Assembly (NCBI RefSeq): GCF_000718775.1
Contig: NZ_JOCB01000128.1
Location: 1-20,799 of the forward strand
Reading direction: 5' to 3'
Length of the DNA: 20,799 nucleotides
Source of the DNA: Streptomyces sp. NRRL S-31
Lineage (GTDB): Bacteria > Actinomycetota > Actinomycetes > Streptomycetales > Streptomycetaceae
This document shows positions 1 through 6,821 of this stretch, piece after piece (the first letter of the stretch is position 1; every line of letters starts with the position of its first letter). The position numbers and the translations under genes were made by a program. The notes beneath the pieces are model-generated. The model worked only from the letters and a program-made list of their open reading frames with translations, had not been told where the DNA came from and did not search any database.

Positions 1-482
1 CCGCCGCCCCGCCGCCCCGCCCGCTGCCCCGGTCCCGGCCGACGTCCTTCCGCATGCCCTCCCTCGGGATCGACGTCCCGGTCATCCCCCTGCGGCTCGA
101 CGCGGAGCGGCGGTTGCGGACACCTCCCGTCGACCGGCCCAAGGTGGTCGGCTGGTACGAGGGCGGCCCCACGCCGGGCGAGGCCGGCACCGCCGTCGCC
201 GTCGGGCACCGCGACACCCGGACCGGGCCGGCCGTGTTCGCCGGGCTCGCCCAGGTCAAGCCCGGCAGGACCGTCGAGGTCCGGCGCGCGGACGGGCGTA
301 CCGCCGTCTACTCCGTGGACCGGGTGCGGGTCTTCGACAAGGCCGGCTTCCCCGACCGGGAGGTCTACGGCCCCGCCGGGCGCCCGGAGCTGCGGGTCAT
401 CACCTGCGGCGGCCTGTTCAGCCGGCGTACCGGCTACACCAGCAACGTGGTGGTCTTCGCCCACCTGACGGCGGCGAGGTGA
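1..482 (+). CDS. Class F sortase, 5'-truncated by the window edge
   Basis: Extracellular transpeptidase of the class F sortase family, common in actinobacteria. An ATG lies at 54, but the frame stays open to the left edge and the upstream codons encode a Pro/Arg-rich linker leading into the conserved first strand (SFRMPSLGIDVPV), so the true start is outside the window and ATG 54 is probably an internal Met. The catalytic His is in the GHRDTRTGP motif (codon 207-209), the nucleophile Cys in VITCGG (405-407), and the likely catalytic Arg in the SRRTGYTSN stretch near the C terminus. The N-terminal membrane anchor expected for the family must lie further upstream. Family members have a sortase fold, but their substrates are poorly known, and no sorting-signal substrate is visible in this window. 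Family assignment is firm; substrate is unknown. Confidence 0.88.
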   Translation, partial: AAPPPRPLPRSRPTSFRMPSLGIDVPVIPLRLDAERRLRTPPVDRPKVVGWYEGGPTPGEAGTAVAVGHRDTRTGPAVFAGLAQVKPGRTVEVRRADGRTAVYSVDRVRVFDKAGFPDREVYGPAGRPELRVITCGGLFSRRTGYTSNVVVFAHLTAAR

Positions 483-483
483 C

Positions 484-534
484 CGAACGGCCCGGTAGAC
501 GCGGACCCGCGGTCCGCGCCGGTCGGGCCGTTCG
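484..534 (+). terminator. Nested hairpin terminator after the sortase
   Basis: Immediately after the sortase stop, an 11-bp perfect outer stem (484-494 pairs with 524-534, CGAACGGCCCG / CGGGCCGTTCG) encloses an inner 8-bp stem (500-507 pairs with 511-518, CGCGGACC / GGTCCGCG) with a 3-nt loop. There is no U-tract, as is usual in Streptomyces. It separates the sortase from the dehydrogenase operon. Confidence 0.7.
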
Positions 535-582
535 CGACGGTGCCCCGGCGCGTCCGCGCCCCCGGGAACGTCTGGCGCACCA

Positions 583-601
583 AAACTATCACCGCTAGTT
601 T
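583..601. promoter_or_regulatory. TetR-type operator upstream of the ALDH/ADH operon
   Basis: A 19-bp inverted repeat, AAACTA-N7-TAGTTT, lies 38 bp before the aldehyde dehydrogenase start. Counting into the spacer, 7 of 9 arm positions are symmetric. A near copy, AAACTA-N7-TAATTT, lies at 4435-4453 in the tetR/acyl-CoA dehydrogenase promoter. The right arm (TAGTTT, 596-601) also fits a TANNNT -10 hexamer for the downstream gene, so a bound repressor would cover the promoter. That the TetR at 3773-4408 binds here is inferred from the shared motif. Confidence 0.65.
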
Positions 602-639
602 GTGTGCCGGAGGACGCGGACCCGCCGGGAGGACACAGC

Positions 640-2028
640 ATGAAGCCACATGACGCCCTGTACATCGACGGCGCCTGGCGCCCCGCCGCGAGCCGGGATG
701 TGATCGAGGTCGTCAACCCCGCCGACGAGCAGGTCATCGGCCGGGTCCCGGCGGGCGGGGTGCTGGACGTCGACACCGCCGTACGGGCCGCGCGCGCCGC
801 CCTGCCCGGCTGGGCCGCCACACCCCCGGCCGAACGCGCCGGGCGCCTCGCCGCGCTCCGGGACGCCCTCGTGGCCCGCGCGGACGAGATCGCCGAGACG
901 GTCACCGCCGAGCTGGGCTCGCCGCCGAAGCTCTCGCAGGCCGTGCACGCGGGCCTGCCGATCGCGGTCGCGGGCTCCTACGCGGAACTGGCCGCCACCC
1001 ATCCCTTCGAGGAGCGGGCCGGCAACTCCACGATCCTGCACGAGCCGATCGGGGTGGTCGGCGCGATCACCCCGTGGAACTACCCCCTCCACCAGATCGT
1101 CGCCAAGGTCGCCCCGGCCCTCGCCGCCGGCTGCGCGATCGTCCTCAAGCCCGCCGAGGACACCCCCCTCACCGCCCAGCTGTTCGCCGAGGCGGTCCAC
1201 GAGGCGGGCCTGCCCGCGGGCGTGTTCAACCTGGTCACCGGTCTCGGCCCGGTCGCCGGACAGGCCCTCGCCGAGCACCCGGACGTGGACCTGGTCTCCT
1301 TCACCGGCTCCACCGCCGTCGGCCGGCGGATCGGCGCGGTGGCCGGCGGGGCCGTGAAGAAGGTCGCCCTCGAACTGGGCGGCAAGTCCGCCAACGTCAT
1401 CCTGCCCGGCGCCGACCTGGCCCGGGCGGTCAACGTCGGCGTCGCCCATGTGATGTCCAACTCCGGCCAGACGTGCAGCGCCTGGACCCGGATGCTGGTC
1501 CACCGCGACCAGTACGACGAGGCCGTGGAGCTGGCCGGAGCCGCCGCCGCCAAGTACGGCGACCGCATCGGCCCGCTGGTCAGCGCCCGGCAGCGGGACC
1601 AGGTGCGCGGTTACATCGAGCAGGGCGTCGCCGAGGGCGCCCGGCTGGTCGCGGGCGGCCCCGAAGCCCCGCGCGAGACCGGCTACTTCGTCGCCCCCAC
1701 CGTCTTCGCCGACGTCACCCCGGAGATGACGATCGCCCGGGAGGAGATCTTCGGCCCGGTCCTCACGATCCTCCGCTACGAGGACGAGGAGGACGCCCTG
1801 CGCATCGCCAACGGCACGGTGTACGGCCTCGCGGGCGCCGTCTGGGCCGCCGACGACGCCGAGGCCGCGGCCTTCGCGCGCCGCATGGACACCGGCCAGG
1901 TCGACATCAACGGCGGCCGGTTCAACCCGCTCGCGCCGTTCGGCGGCTACAAGCAGTCCGGCGTCGGCCGGGAACTCGGCACGCACGGACTCGCCGAGTA
2001 CCTTCAGACCAAGTCCCTCCAGTTCTAA
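640..2028 (+). CDS. Aldehyde dehydrogenase family protein (NAD(P)-dependent)
   Basis: Oxidises an aldehyde to the acid with NAD(P). The protein is 462 aa, slightly short of the usual 480-500. The motifs are complete: ITPWNYPLHQ near residue 145, FTGSTAVGRRIG, the general-base Glu245 in LELGGKS, and nucleophile Cys279 in SGQTCSAW, 34 residues later as in classical ALDHs. EEIFGPV and the FGGYKQSGVGRE C-terminal motif are also present. The ATG at 640 is preferred because GGGAGGA (627-633) precedes it; an in-frame GTG at 604 has no ribosome site and would almost touch the operator. The zinc alcohol dehydrogenase follows after 15 bp, so alcohol to aldehyde to acid oxidation is a natural reading. 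Substrate is unknown. Confidence 0.93.
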   Translation: MKPHDALYIDGAWRPAASRDVIEVVNPADEQVIGRVPAGGVLDVDTAVRAARAALPGWAATPPAERAGRLAALRDALVARADEIAETVTAELGSPPKLSQAVHAGLPIAVAGSYAELAATHPFEERAGNSTILHEPIGVVGAITPWNYPLHQIVAKVAPALAAGCAIVLKPAEDTPLTAQLFAEAVHEAGLPAGVFNLVTGLGPVAGQALAEHPDVDLVSFTGSTAVGRRIGAVAGGAVKKVALELGGKSANVILPGADLARAVNVGVAHVMSNSGQTCSAWTRMLVHRDQYDEAVELAGAAAAKYGDRIGPLVSARQRDQVRGYIEQGVAEGARLVAGGPEAPRETGYFVAPTVFADVTPEMTIAREEIFGPVLTILRYEDEEDALRIANGTVYGLAGAVWAADDAEAAAFARRMDTGQVDINGGRFNPLAPFGGYKQSGVGRELGTHGLAEYLQTKSLQF

Positions 2029-2043
2029 GGGAGTCCGTCACCC

Positions 2044-3126
2044 ATGGCCGTACGAGCCGCCGTCCTGCCCGCGATCGGCGCCCCCCTGGAGATCACCGGC
2101 ATCGAGCTGCCCGACCCGGGCCCCGGACAGGTCCGGGTCCGCCTCGCCGCCGCCGGTGTCTGCCACTCCGACCTGTCCCTGTCCGACGGCACCATGCGGG
2201 TGCCGGTCCCGGCCGTGCTCGGCCACGAGGGCGCCGGCACCGTCGTCGCCGTCGGCGAGGGCGTCACCGGCGTCGCCCCCGGCGCCCCCGTCGTCCTCAA
2301 CTGGGCGCCCGCCTGCGGCGCCTGCCACGCCTGCGCGCTCGGCGAGGTCTGGCTGTGCGCCAACGCGCTGAACGGCGCCGCCGAGGTGTACGCGCGCACC
2401 ACCGACGGCACGGAGCTGCACCCCGGGCTGAACGTGGCCGCGTTCGCCGAGGAGACGGTCGTCCCGGAGTCCTGTGTGCTGCCGGTACCGGACGGGGTGG
2501 AGCCGGTGGACGCCGCCCTGCTGGGCTGCGCGGTGCTCACCGGCTACGGAGCCGTCCACCACGCGGCGCGGGTCCGGCCCGGCGAGAGCGTCGCCGTGTT
2601 CGGCGTCGGCGGGGTGGGCCTCGCCACCGTCCAGTCGGCCCGCATCGCGGGCGCCTCCCGGATCATCGCCGTCGACGTCTCGCCGGAGAAGGAGGAACTG
2701 GCCCGCGCGGCCGGCGCCACCGACTACGTCCTCGCCTCCGGCACCACGCCCCGCGAGATCCGCGCCCGCACCGGCGGGCAGGGCGTCGACGTGGCCGTGG
2801 AGTGCGCGGGCCGCGCGGTCTCGATCCGCGCCGCCTGGGAGTCCACCCGCCGGGGCGGCCGTACGACGGTCGTCGGCATCGGCGGCAAGGACCAGCAGGT
2901 CACCTTCAACGCCCTGGAACTCTTCCACTGGGGCCGCACGCTCTCCGGCTGCGTCTACGGCAACACCGACCCGGCCCGCGACCTGCCGGTGCTCGCCGCG
3001 CACGTACGCGAGGGCCGCCTGGACCTCTCGGCCCTGGTCACGGAGCGGATCGGGCTGGAGGGCATCCCGGCGGCCTTCGACAACATGCTGGCCGGCAAGG
3101 GCGGCCGGGCGCTCGTGGTCTTCTGA
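2044..3126 (+). CDS. Zinc-dependent alcohol dehydrogenase (MDR superfamily)
   Basis: A 360-aa medium-chain dehydrogenase that oxidises an alcohol to an aldehyde. Catalytic-zinc ligands are Cys40 (GVCHSD), His61-Glu62 (GHEGAG) and Cys162 (LLGCAVLTGYGA). The four structural-zinc cysteines are Cys91, Cys94, Cys97 and Cys105. The Rossmann motif GVGGVG starts at residue 187, and Asp211 at the end of the next strand favours NAD over NADP. The lobe resembles the class I/III ADH group also annotated as S-(hydroxymethyl)mycothiol- or NDMA-dependent dehydrogenases, but I cannot assign it to one of these. The ATG at 2044 has AAGGGAG ten bases upstream, overlapping the ALDH stop, which indicates an operon. 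Confidence 0.92.
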   Translation: MAVRAAVLPAIGAPLEITGIELPDPGPGQVRVRLAAAGVCHSDLSLSDGTMRVPVPAVLGHEGAGTVVAVGEGVTGVAPGAPVVLNWAPACGACHACALGEVWLCANALNGAAEVYARTTDGTELHPGLNVAAFAEETVVPESCVLPVPDGVEPVDAALLGCAVLTGYGAVHHAARVRPGESVAVFGVGGVGLATVQSARIAGASRIIAVDVSPEKEELARAAGATDYVLASGTTPREIRARTGGQGVDVAVECAGRAVSIRAAWESTRRGGRTTVVGIGGKDQQVTFNALELFHWGRTLSGCVYGNTDPARDLPVLAAHVREGRLDLSALVTERIGLEGIPAAFDNMLAGKGGRALVVF

Positions 3127-3143
3127 CGCCCAGGGCACCCGCT

Positions 3144-3171
3144 CGGGCCGCGGCGGCCTGGCCGCGGCCCG
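3144..3171 (+). terminator. Hairpin terminator of the ALDH/ADH operon
   Basis: Perfect 11-bp stem, CGGGCCGCGGC (3144-3154) with GCCGCGGCCCG (3161-3171), 6-nt loop, starting 17 bp after the ADH stop. There is no U-tract. Confidence 0.7.
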
Positions 3172-3710
3172 GTGCGGCCCCCGCGAGGGGCGGTCGCCGT
3201 TCGGTTCGGTCCAGGTACGCCCGGGCCGGCGGACGCCGCGCGCAGCGGTTGAGACCGACGCCGGCCGAGCCGGCCCGGTCCGTCCGGACGCCGCGCGCAG
3301 CGGTCGAACCCGACGCCCGCCGAGCCGGACCACGCAAGCCTCGTGTCCTGCCGGAGCGGCCCCCGCCGGATGAGCGCGTCCGTGACCGTGGTGCCCAGCC
3401 GGCCGACGAGGTGGTCGTAGCGGTTCCGCCCCCGGGCCGGGGGCACCTGTGCGGCGAGGTCCTCGGCCAGGTGCGCGGCGCGCGCGTCGGCCGGGCCGGA
3501 CCTACCGGTGCCGGACCCGCGGCTCGTCCGGGAGCGGGCCGCCGGTCACCGGCTCGCCCAGGTGCTCGCTGGGCGTGGACGTGGCGACCCCGAGGCGTGC
3601 CCGGCGGCTCCCCGGCGGGCTGCGCGCGTCCGTCCAGGGGTGTCGGCGGGCACGCGGTCCGCCGGGTCCGATCGGTGGTCAGCCCGGTCGGTGCGGCGCG
3701 GTCCGCTGTC
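3172..3710. other. Long intergenic stretch without an intact gene
   Basis: This roughly 540-bp stretch lies between the terminators of two convergent units. It holds a two-copy 55-bp tandem repeat (3230-3329) and broken minus-strand reading frames with coding-like composition (roughly 3350-3729), listed separately. Long open frames exist on both strands, but they are the open antisense frames expected at this GC content and none shows a recognisable domain. Confidence 0.6.
3230..3329. repeat. Two-copy 55-bp-period tandem repeat
   Basis: A unit of about 45 bp beginning CGGACGCCGCGCGCAGCGGT occurs at 3230-3274 and again at 3285-3329, with only a few substitutions; 10 bp separate the copies. 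It lies between the convergent ADH and TetR genes. No function is evident. Confidence 0.8.
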
Positions 3711-3729
3711 CGGGGGTCTTGAGGCTCAT
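3350..3729 (-). pseudogene. Possible decayed gene, minus strand
   Basis: Several minus-strand segments look like coding sequence but lie in different frames. An ATG at 3729-3727 opens MSLKTPGQRTAPHRPG and then stops. A second frame encodes LGVATSTPSEHLGEPVTGG and ends at a stop near 3502. A third, open from about 3545, encodes AHLAEDLAAQVPP and then NRYDHLVGRLGTTVTDALIR before running into the 55-bp repeat. Third positions are almost all G or C and the residue composition is protein-like. The simplest reading is a gene broken by frameshifts and then truncated by the repeat. I do not recognise the family. Chance open frames at high GC are a real alternative. Confidence 0.3.
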
Positions 3730-3750
3730 GCGGCCGGCAGGGGACCCCCG
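3711..3750 (-). terminator. Hairpin downstream of the first TetR gene
   Basis: Eight-base-pair stem CGGGGGTC (3711-3718) with GACCCCCG (3743-3750) and a 24-nt loop, 22 bp beyond the TetR stop codon on the minus strand. Confidence 0.5.
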
Positions 3751-3772
3751 TGCTCCGGCGCCCGCCGAAGGG

Positions 3773-4408
3773 TCACACCCGTACCCGCTGGTACTGCTGC
3801 GCCAGCCCGTCCAGCAGCGCGCCGAGCCCCGTCTCGAAGGCCCGCTCGTCGATCTTCTCCTGCTGCTCGGCGAGCAGGTGGGCCTGGCCGAGGTGGGGGT
3901 AGTCGGCGGGGTCGTACGCGCTCGCGTCGTCCACGAAGCCGCCGGCGAACGAACCGAGCGCCGAGCCCATGATGAAGTACCGCATCAGCGCGCCGATGGA
4001 GGTGGCCTGCGCCGCCGGCCAGCCCGCGTCGACCATCGCGCCGTAGACCGCGTCGGCCAGCCGCAGCGCGGCGGGGCGGCGGCCGGGACCCCGGGCGAGG
4101 ACCGGGACGATGTTCGGGTGGTCGCGCAGGGCGGCCCGGTAGGAGACGGCCCAGTCGTGCAGCGCGGTCCGCCAGTCCCGGCCGTCCTCGAACATCGACA
4201 GGTCGACCAGGGCGCTCACCGAGTCCGCGACCGCCTCCAGGATCTCGTCCTTGGTGCGGAAGTGGTTGTAGAGCGAGGGACCGCTCACCCCCAGCTCGGC
4301 GGCGAGCCGGCGGGTGGAGACGGCCGCCAGGCCCTCCCGGTCCACGAGCTCCCGGGCCGTCTCGACGATCCGGTCGGTGCTGAGGAGGGGCTTGCGCGGT
4401 CGGGCCAT
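3773..4408 (-). CDS. TetR family regulator of the ALDH/ADH and acyl-CoA dehydrogenase units
   Basis: A 211-aa TetR-family repressor. The helix-turn-helix spans about residues 10-55 (IVETARELVDREG, then VSGPSLYNHFRTKDEIL), followed by an all-helical ligand domain resembling the TetR_C type (WRTALHDWAVSYRAAL onward). The ATG at 4408 is preferred over the in-frame ATG at 4417. A TACTAT -10 hexamer (4416-4421, minus strand) ends 7 nt before 4408 and no Shine-Dalgarno is present, so the mRNA is probably leaderless. It is divergent from the acyl-CoA dehydrogenase. The intergenic operator at 4435-4453 overlaps the presumed -35 region, which suggests autorepression. The same motif precedes the ALDH/ADH operon. 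The ligand is unknown; an acyl-CoA or aldehyde is plausible from context. Confidence 0.9.
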   Translation of the reverse strand: MARPRKPLLSTDRIVETARELVDREGLAAVSTRRLAAELGVSGPSLYNHFRTKDEILEAVADSVSALVDLSMFEDGRDWRTALHDWAVSYRAALRDHPNIVPVLARGPGRRPAALRLADAVYGAMVDAGWPAAQATSIGALMRYFIMGSALGSFAGGFVDDASAYDPADYPHLGQAHLLAEQQEKIDERAFETGLGALLDGLAQQYQRVRV

Positions 4409-4415
4409 GGCGCAC

Positions 4416-4421
4416 ATAGTA
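4416..4421 (-). promoter_or_regulatory. Candidate -10 box of the leaderless TetR promoter
   Basis: TACTAT on the minus strand matches TANNNT and ends 7 nt before the A of the TetR ATG. This places +1 at or next to the start codon. No convincing -35 hexamer was seen. Confidence 0.45.
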
Positions 4422-4434
4422 GGGCTGCGACCGG

Positions 4435-4453
4435 AAACTAGCAGTGCTAATTT
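4435..4453. promoter_or_regulatory. TetR-type operator between tetR and acyl-CoA dehydrogenase
   Basis: Inverted repeat AAACTA-GCAGTGC-TAATTT. The arms AAACTAGCA and AAATTAGCA (reverse complement of the right half) match at 8 of 9 positions. It sits in the divergent promoter region and would block both directions. The right arm TAATTT (4448-4453) could be the -10 of the acyl-CoA dehydrogenase promoter. It is a near copy of the site at 583-601. Confidence 0.72.
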
Positions 4454-4507
4454 AAATGTACGGCTTTCAAGGTCCGGCGACCTTTCCGTCTGGTGTGGGG
4501 TGATTCC

Positions 4508-5662
4508 GTGGTGAACCTGGGGCTCAGCGAGGAGCAGGCGGCCGTACGGCGGCTCGCCCGGGACTTCGTGGCGCGCGAGATCGCCCCGCACGTCGTCGCC
4601 TGGGACCGCGCCGAGGAGGTCGACCGGGGCATCGTGAAGAAGCTCGGCGAGGTCGGCTTCCTGGGGCTGACCATCGACGAGGAGTACGGCGGCTCGGGCG
4701 GTGACCACCTCGCGTACTGCCTGGTCACGGAGGAGCTGGGGCGCGGCGACTCGTCCGTCCGCGGCATCGTCTCCGTCTCCCTCGGGCTCGTCGCCAAGAC
4801 GGTCGCCGCCTGGGGGAGCGAGGAGCAGAAGCGGCGCTGGCTGCCCGGGCTCACCGCCGGCGAGTACGTCGGCTGCTTCGGCCTCACCGAGCCCGGCACC
4901 GGCTCCGACGCGGGCAACCTCACCACCCGCGCCGTGCGCGACGGCGACGACTACGTCGTCAACGGCACCAAGATGTTCATCACGAACGGGACGTGGGCGG
5001 ACGTCGTCCTGCTCTTCGCCCGCTCCACCGACGCCCCCGGCCACAAGGGCGTCACCGCCTTCCTGGTCCCCACCGACACCCCGGGCCTGACCCGCCGTAC
5101 CGTGCACGGCAAGCTCGGCCTGCGCGGCCAGGCCACCGCCGAACTGGTACTCGAGGACGTGCGCGTGCCCGCCTCGGCCATGCTCGGCGAGGAGGGCAAG
5201 GGCTTCTCCGTCGCCATGTCCGCGCTCGCCAAGGGCCGGATGTCGGTGGCCGCGGGCTGCGTCGGCATAGCGCAGGCCGCGCTGGACGCGGCCGTGTGGT
5301 ACGCCGGTGAGCGCGAGCAGTTCGGGGGGCCCATCGCCCGGCACCAGCTGGTGCAGGAGCTGATCAGCGACATCGCCGTCGACGTCGACGCGGCCCGGCT
5401 GCTCACCTGGCGGGTCGCCGATCTGATCGACCGGGGCGAGCCGTTCGCCGTCGAGTCCTCCAAGGCCAAGCTGTTCGCCTCCGAGGCCGCGGTGCGCGCG
5501 GCGAACAACGCCCTCCAGGTCTTCGGCGGCTACGGCTACATCGACGAGTACCCGGCCGGCAAACTCCTGCGGGACGCCCGGGTGATGACCCTCTACGAGG
5601 GCACCAGCCAGATCCAGAAGCTGCTCATCGGGCGCGCCCTCACCGGGGTCTCGGCGTTCTGA
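4508..5662 (+). CDS. Acyl-CoA dehydrogenase
   Basis: FAD-dependent flavoenzyme that introduces the alpha,beta double bond into an acyl-CoA. The 384-aa length is typical. Visible motifs are EEYGGSGGDH, CFGLTEPGTGSDAG (flavin and substrate loop), YVVNGTKMFITNG, REQFGGPIARHQ, QVFGGYGYIDEYPAGKLLRDARV, and the catalytic base Glu364 in LYEGTSQIQ, the position used by short- and medium-chain and branched-chain enzymes. GTG 4508 is chosen because GGGG (4497-4500) lies 7 nt upstream; GTG 4511 is nearly equivalent and GTG 4493 is less likely. It is divergent from its presumed TetR repressor across an operator. Chain-length preference cannot be read from the sequence. Confidence 0.93.
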   Translation: MVNLGLSEEQAAVRRLARDFVAREIAPHVVAWDRAEEVDRGIVKKLGEVGFLGLTIDEEYGGSGGDHLAYCLVTEELGRGDSSVRGIVSVSLGLVAKTVAAWGSEEQKRRWLPGLTAGEYVGCFGLTEPGTGSDAGNLTTRAVRDGDDYVVNGTKMFITNGTWADVVLLFARSTDAPGHKGVTAFLVPTDTPGLTRRTVHGKLGLRGQATAELVLEDVRVPASAMLGEEGKGFSVAMSALAKGRMSVAAGCVGIAQAALDAAVWYAGEREQFGGPIARHQLVQELISDIAVDVDAARLLTWRVADLIDRGEPFAVESSKAKLFASEAAVRAANNALQVFGGYGYIDEYPAGKLLRDARVMTLYEGTSQIQKLLIGRALTGVSAF

Positions 5663-5692
5663 GTACCCCCTGAGTACTCCGGCGGATGTGGC

Positions 5693-5707
5693 GCGGGCGG
5701 CGCCCGC
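5693..5707 (+). terminator. Small hairpin between acyl-CoA dehydrogenase and the YiaA-like gene
   Basis: Six-base-pair stem GCGGGC / GCCCGC (starts near 5693) with a 3-nt loop, about 30 bp after the dehydrogenase stop. It is short, so termination here is uncertain. Confidence 0.3.
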
Positions 5708-5721
5708 CGATGCTGTGAGCC

Positions 5722-6009
5722 ATGAATGATACACCGGTCAAGCACGAGACCACGAACGCCTTCCACGGCCAGGCCATCGCCTCCTTCTCGGTCGCCATGG
5801 CGGCCACGGCCATCGGCATCTTCCGGCTGGACGCCAACGCCTGGGTCCGCGGCTTCCTGGCCATCGCCGTCCTGTACCTGGTGACCTCCGCCTTCACCCT
5901 CGCCAAGGTGGTCCGCGACCGGCAGGAGGCCGGCCGGATCGTCAGCCGTGTCGACCAGGCCCGCGTGGAGCGGCTGCTCGCCGAGCACGACCCCTTCGAA
6001 AAGCTCTGA
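5722..6009 (+). CDS. YiaA/YiaB family small inner-membrane protein
   Basis: A 95-aa protein with two predicted membrane helices, about residues 17-36 (ASFSVAMAATAIGIF) and 44-63 (GFLAIAVLYLVTSAFTLAKVV), joined by a short loop containing LDANAWVRG, and followed by a charged C-terminal tail with KVVRDRQEAGRI. This hairpin layout and length match the YiaAB family, whose function is not established. The ATG at 5722 has only a weak GTGAG-type ribosome site. The gene stands between the acyl-CoA dehydrogenase and a second TetR; co-expression with either is possible but not shown. Confidence 0.8.
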   Translation: MNDTPVKHETTNAFHGQAIASFSVAMAATAIGIFRLDANAWVRGFLAIAVLYLVTSAFTLAKVVRDRQEAGRIVSRVDQARVERLLAEHDPFEKL

Positions 6010-6018
6010 GCGGCCACG

Positions 6019-6034
6019 CTAAGCGCCCGCTCAC
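6019..6034. promoter_or_regulatory. Imperfect TetR-type operator upstream of the second TetR gene
   Basis: CTAAGCG-CC-CGCTCAC, an imperfect inverted repeat 48 bp before the TetR start at 6082. It shares the CTAAGC...GCT framework with the perfect palindrome at 7288-7303 in the MaoC promoter, which suggests one repressor binding both. Confidence 0.5.
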
Positions 6035-6081
6035 CGGCGGCGGTATGGTGGTGCTCCTGTACCGAGAGGGGCGAGCGAGCG

Positions 6082-6735
6082 ATGAGTACGGCGGAGGAGA
6101 CGACCGGCGGTGAAGTGGAGCCGTGGGAAGAGGTCACCCCTGACGCGGCCCGGCGGCTGCTCGTCGCCGCGGTCGAGGCCTTCGCCGAGCGCGGCTACCA
6201 CGCGACGACGACCCGGGACATCGCCGGCCGCGCCGGCATGAGCCCGGCCGCGCTCTACATCCACTACAAGACCAAGGAAGAGCTGCTCCACCGGATCAGC
6301 CGCATCGGCCACGACAGGGCCCTCGGCATCCTGCGTACCGCGGCCCGCCGCGAGGGCAGCGCCGCGGAGCGGCTGGCCGACGGGGTCAGCTCCTTCGTCC
6401 GCTGGCACGCCGGCCGGCGCACCACCGCGCGGGTCGTGCAGTACGAGCTGGACGCCCTCGGCCCCGAGGCCCGCGCGGAGATCGTCGCGCTGCGCCGCCA
6501 GGTGGACGCGGAGGTGCGCGGGATCATCGAGGACGGGGTGGCCGCGGGCGAGTTCGACGTCGCGGACGTGCAGGGCACCACGCTCGCCGTGCTGTCGCTC
6601 TGCATCGACGTGGCCCGCTGGTTCAACATCGACGGCCCGCGCACCCCCGAGGAGGTCGGCGCGCTCTACGCCGACCTCGTGCTGCGCATGGTCGGGGCCG
6701 GGCAGGTCCGGCGGTCCGCCCCGGACTACAGGTAG
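6082..6735 (+). CDS. TetR family transcriptional regulator
   Basis: A 217-aa TetR-type repressor. A charged N-terminal extension of about 20 residues precedes the helix-turn-helix (AARRLLVAAVEAFAERGYHATTTRDIAGRAG, then MSPAALYIHYKTKEELL). The C-terminal domain (FVRWHAGRRTTARVVQYELDAL...) resembles regulators of lipid catabolism such as the KstR2/FadR-like groups, an assignment made by eye only. The ATG at 6082 follows GAGAGGGG (6064-6071). The gene converges on a MaoC hydratase, and the 19-bp repeat array begins within its last codons. Operator-like sites before this gene and before maoC share a motif, so self-regulation and control of the hydratase are the working inference. Confidence 0.9.
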   Translation: MSTAEETTGGEVEPWEEVTPDAARRLLVAAVEAFAERGYHATTTRDIAGRAGMSPAALYIHYKTKEELLHRISRIGHDRALGILRTAARREGSAAERLADGVSSFVRWHAGRRTTARVVQYELDALGPEARAEIVALRRQVDAEVRGIIEDGVAAGEFDVADVQGTTLAVLSLCIDVARWFNIDGPRTPEEVGALYADLVLRMVGAGQVRRSAPDYR

Positions 6736-6821
6736 TGCCGGGACCTATAGGTGGTGCCGGAACCTACAGGTAGTACCGGGACCTATGGGTGGTGCCGGGA
6801 GCTACAGGTAGTACCGGGACA
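6727..6821. repeat. Five-copy 19-bp tandem repeat across two convergent stop codons
   Basis: Five head-to-tail units at 6727, 6746, 6765, 6784 and 6803. Unit 1 is TACAGGTAGTGCCGGGACC; the others differ at one to four positions. Unit 1 supplies the TAG stop of the plus-strand TetR gene. Unit 5 supplies the C-terminal RYYL codons of the minus-strand MaoC gene, with its stop spanning the unit 4/5 junction. Unit junctions form the palindrome ACCTATAGGT or close variants. The array fills the whole intergenic gap. Confidence 0.95.

Noticed and set aside
595..1986. Long minus-strand open frame (463 codons) opposite the ALDH gene
   Set aside because: Antisense to a gene with complete catalytic motifs; composition is Gly/Asp/Arg-rich low complexity with no domain. 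Such frames are expected at this GC content.
1074..3722. 882-codon plus-strand frame across ALDH, ADH and the intergenic region
   Set aside because: Runs out of frame through two real genes and is almost wholly Arg/Pro/Gly; no motif or ribosome site.
5661..5680. GAGTAC direct repeat after the acyl-CoA dehydrogenase stop
   Set aside because: Only two 6-bp copies 5 bp apart, one forming GAGTACTC; too short to call a site without further support.
3773..5734. 653-codon minus-strand frame with TetR at its C terminus
   Set aside because: Not a fusion protein. The part upstream of 4408 is antisense to the acyl-CoA dehydrogenase; only the last 211 residues are the TetR.
6727..6821. 19-bp array as a CRISPR
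   Set aside because: Units are contiguous with no unique spacers and too short for CRISPR repeats; no cas genes nearby.
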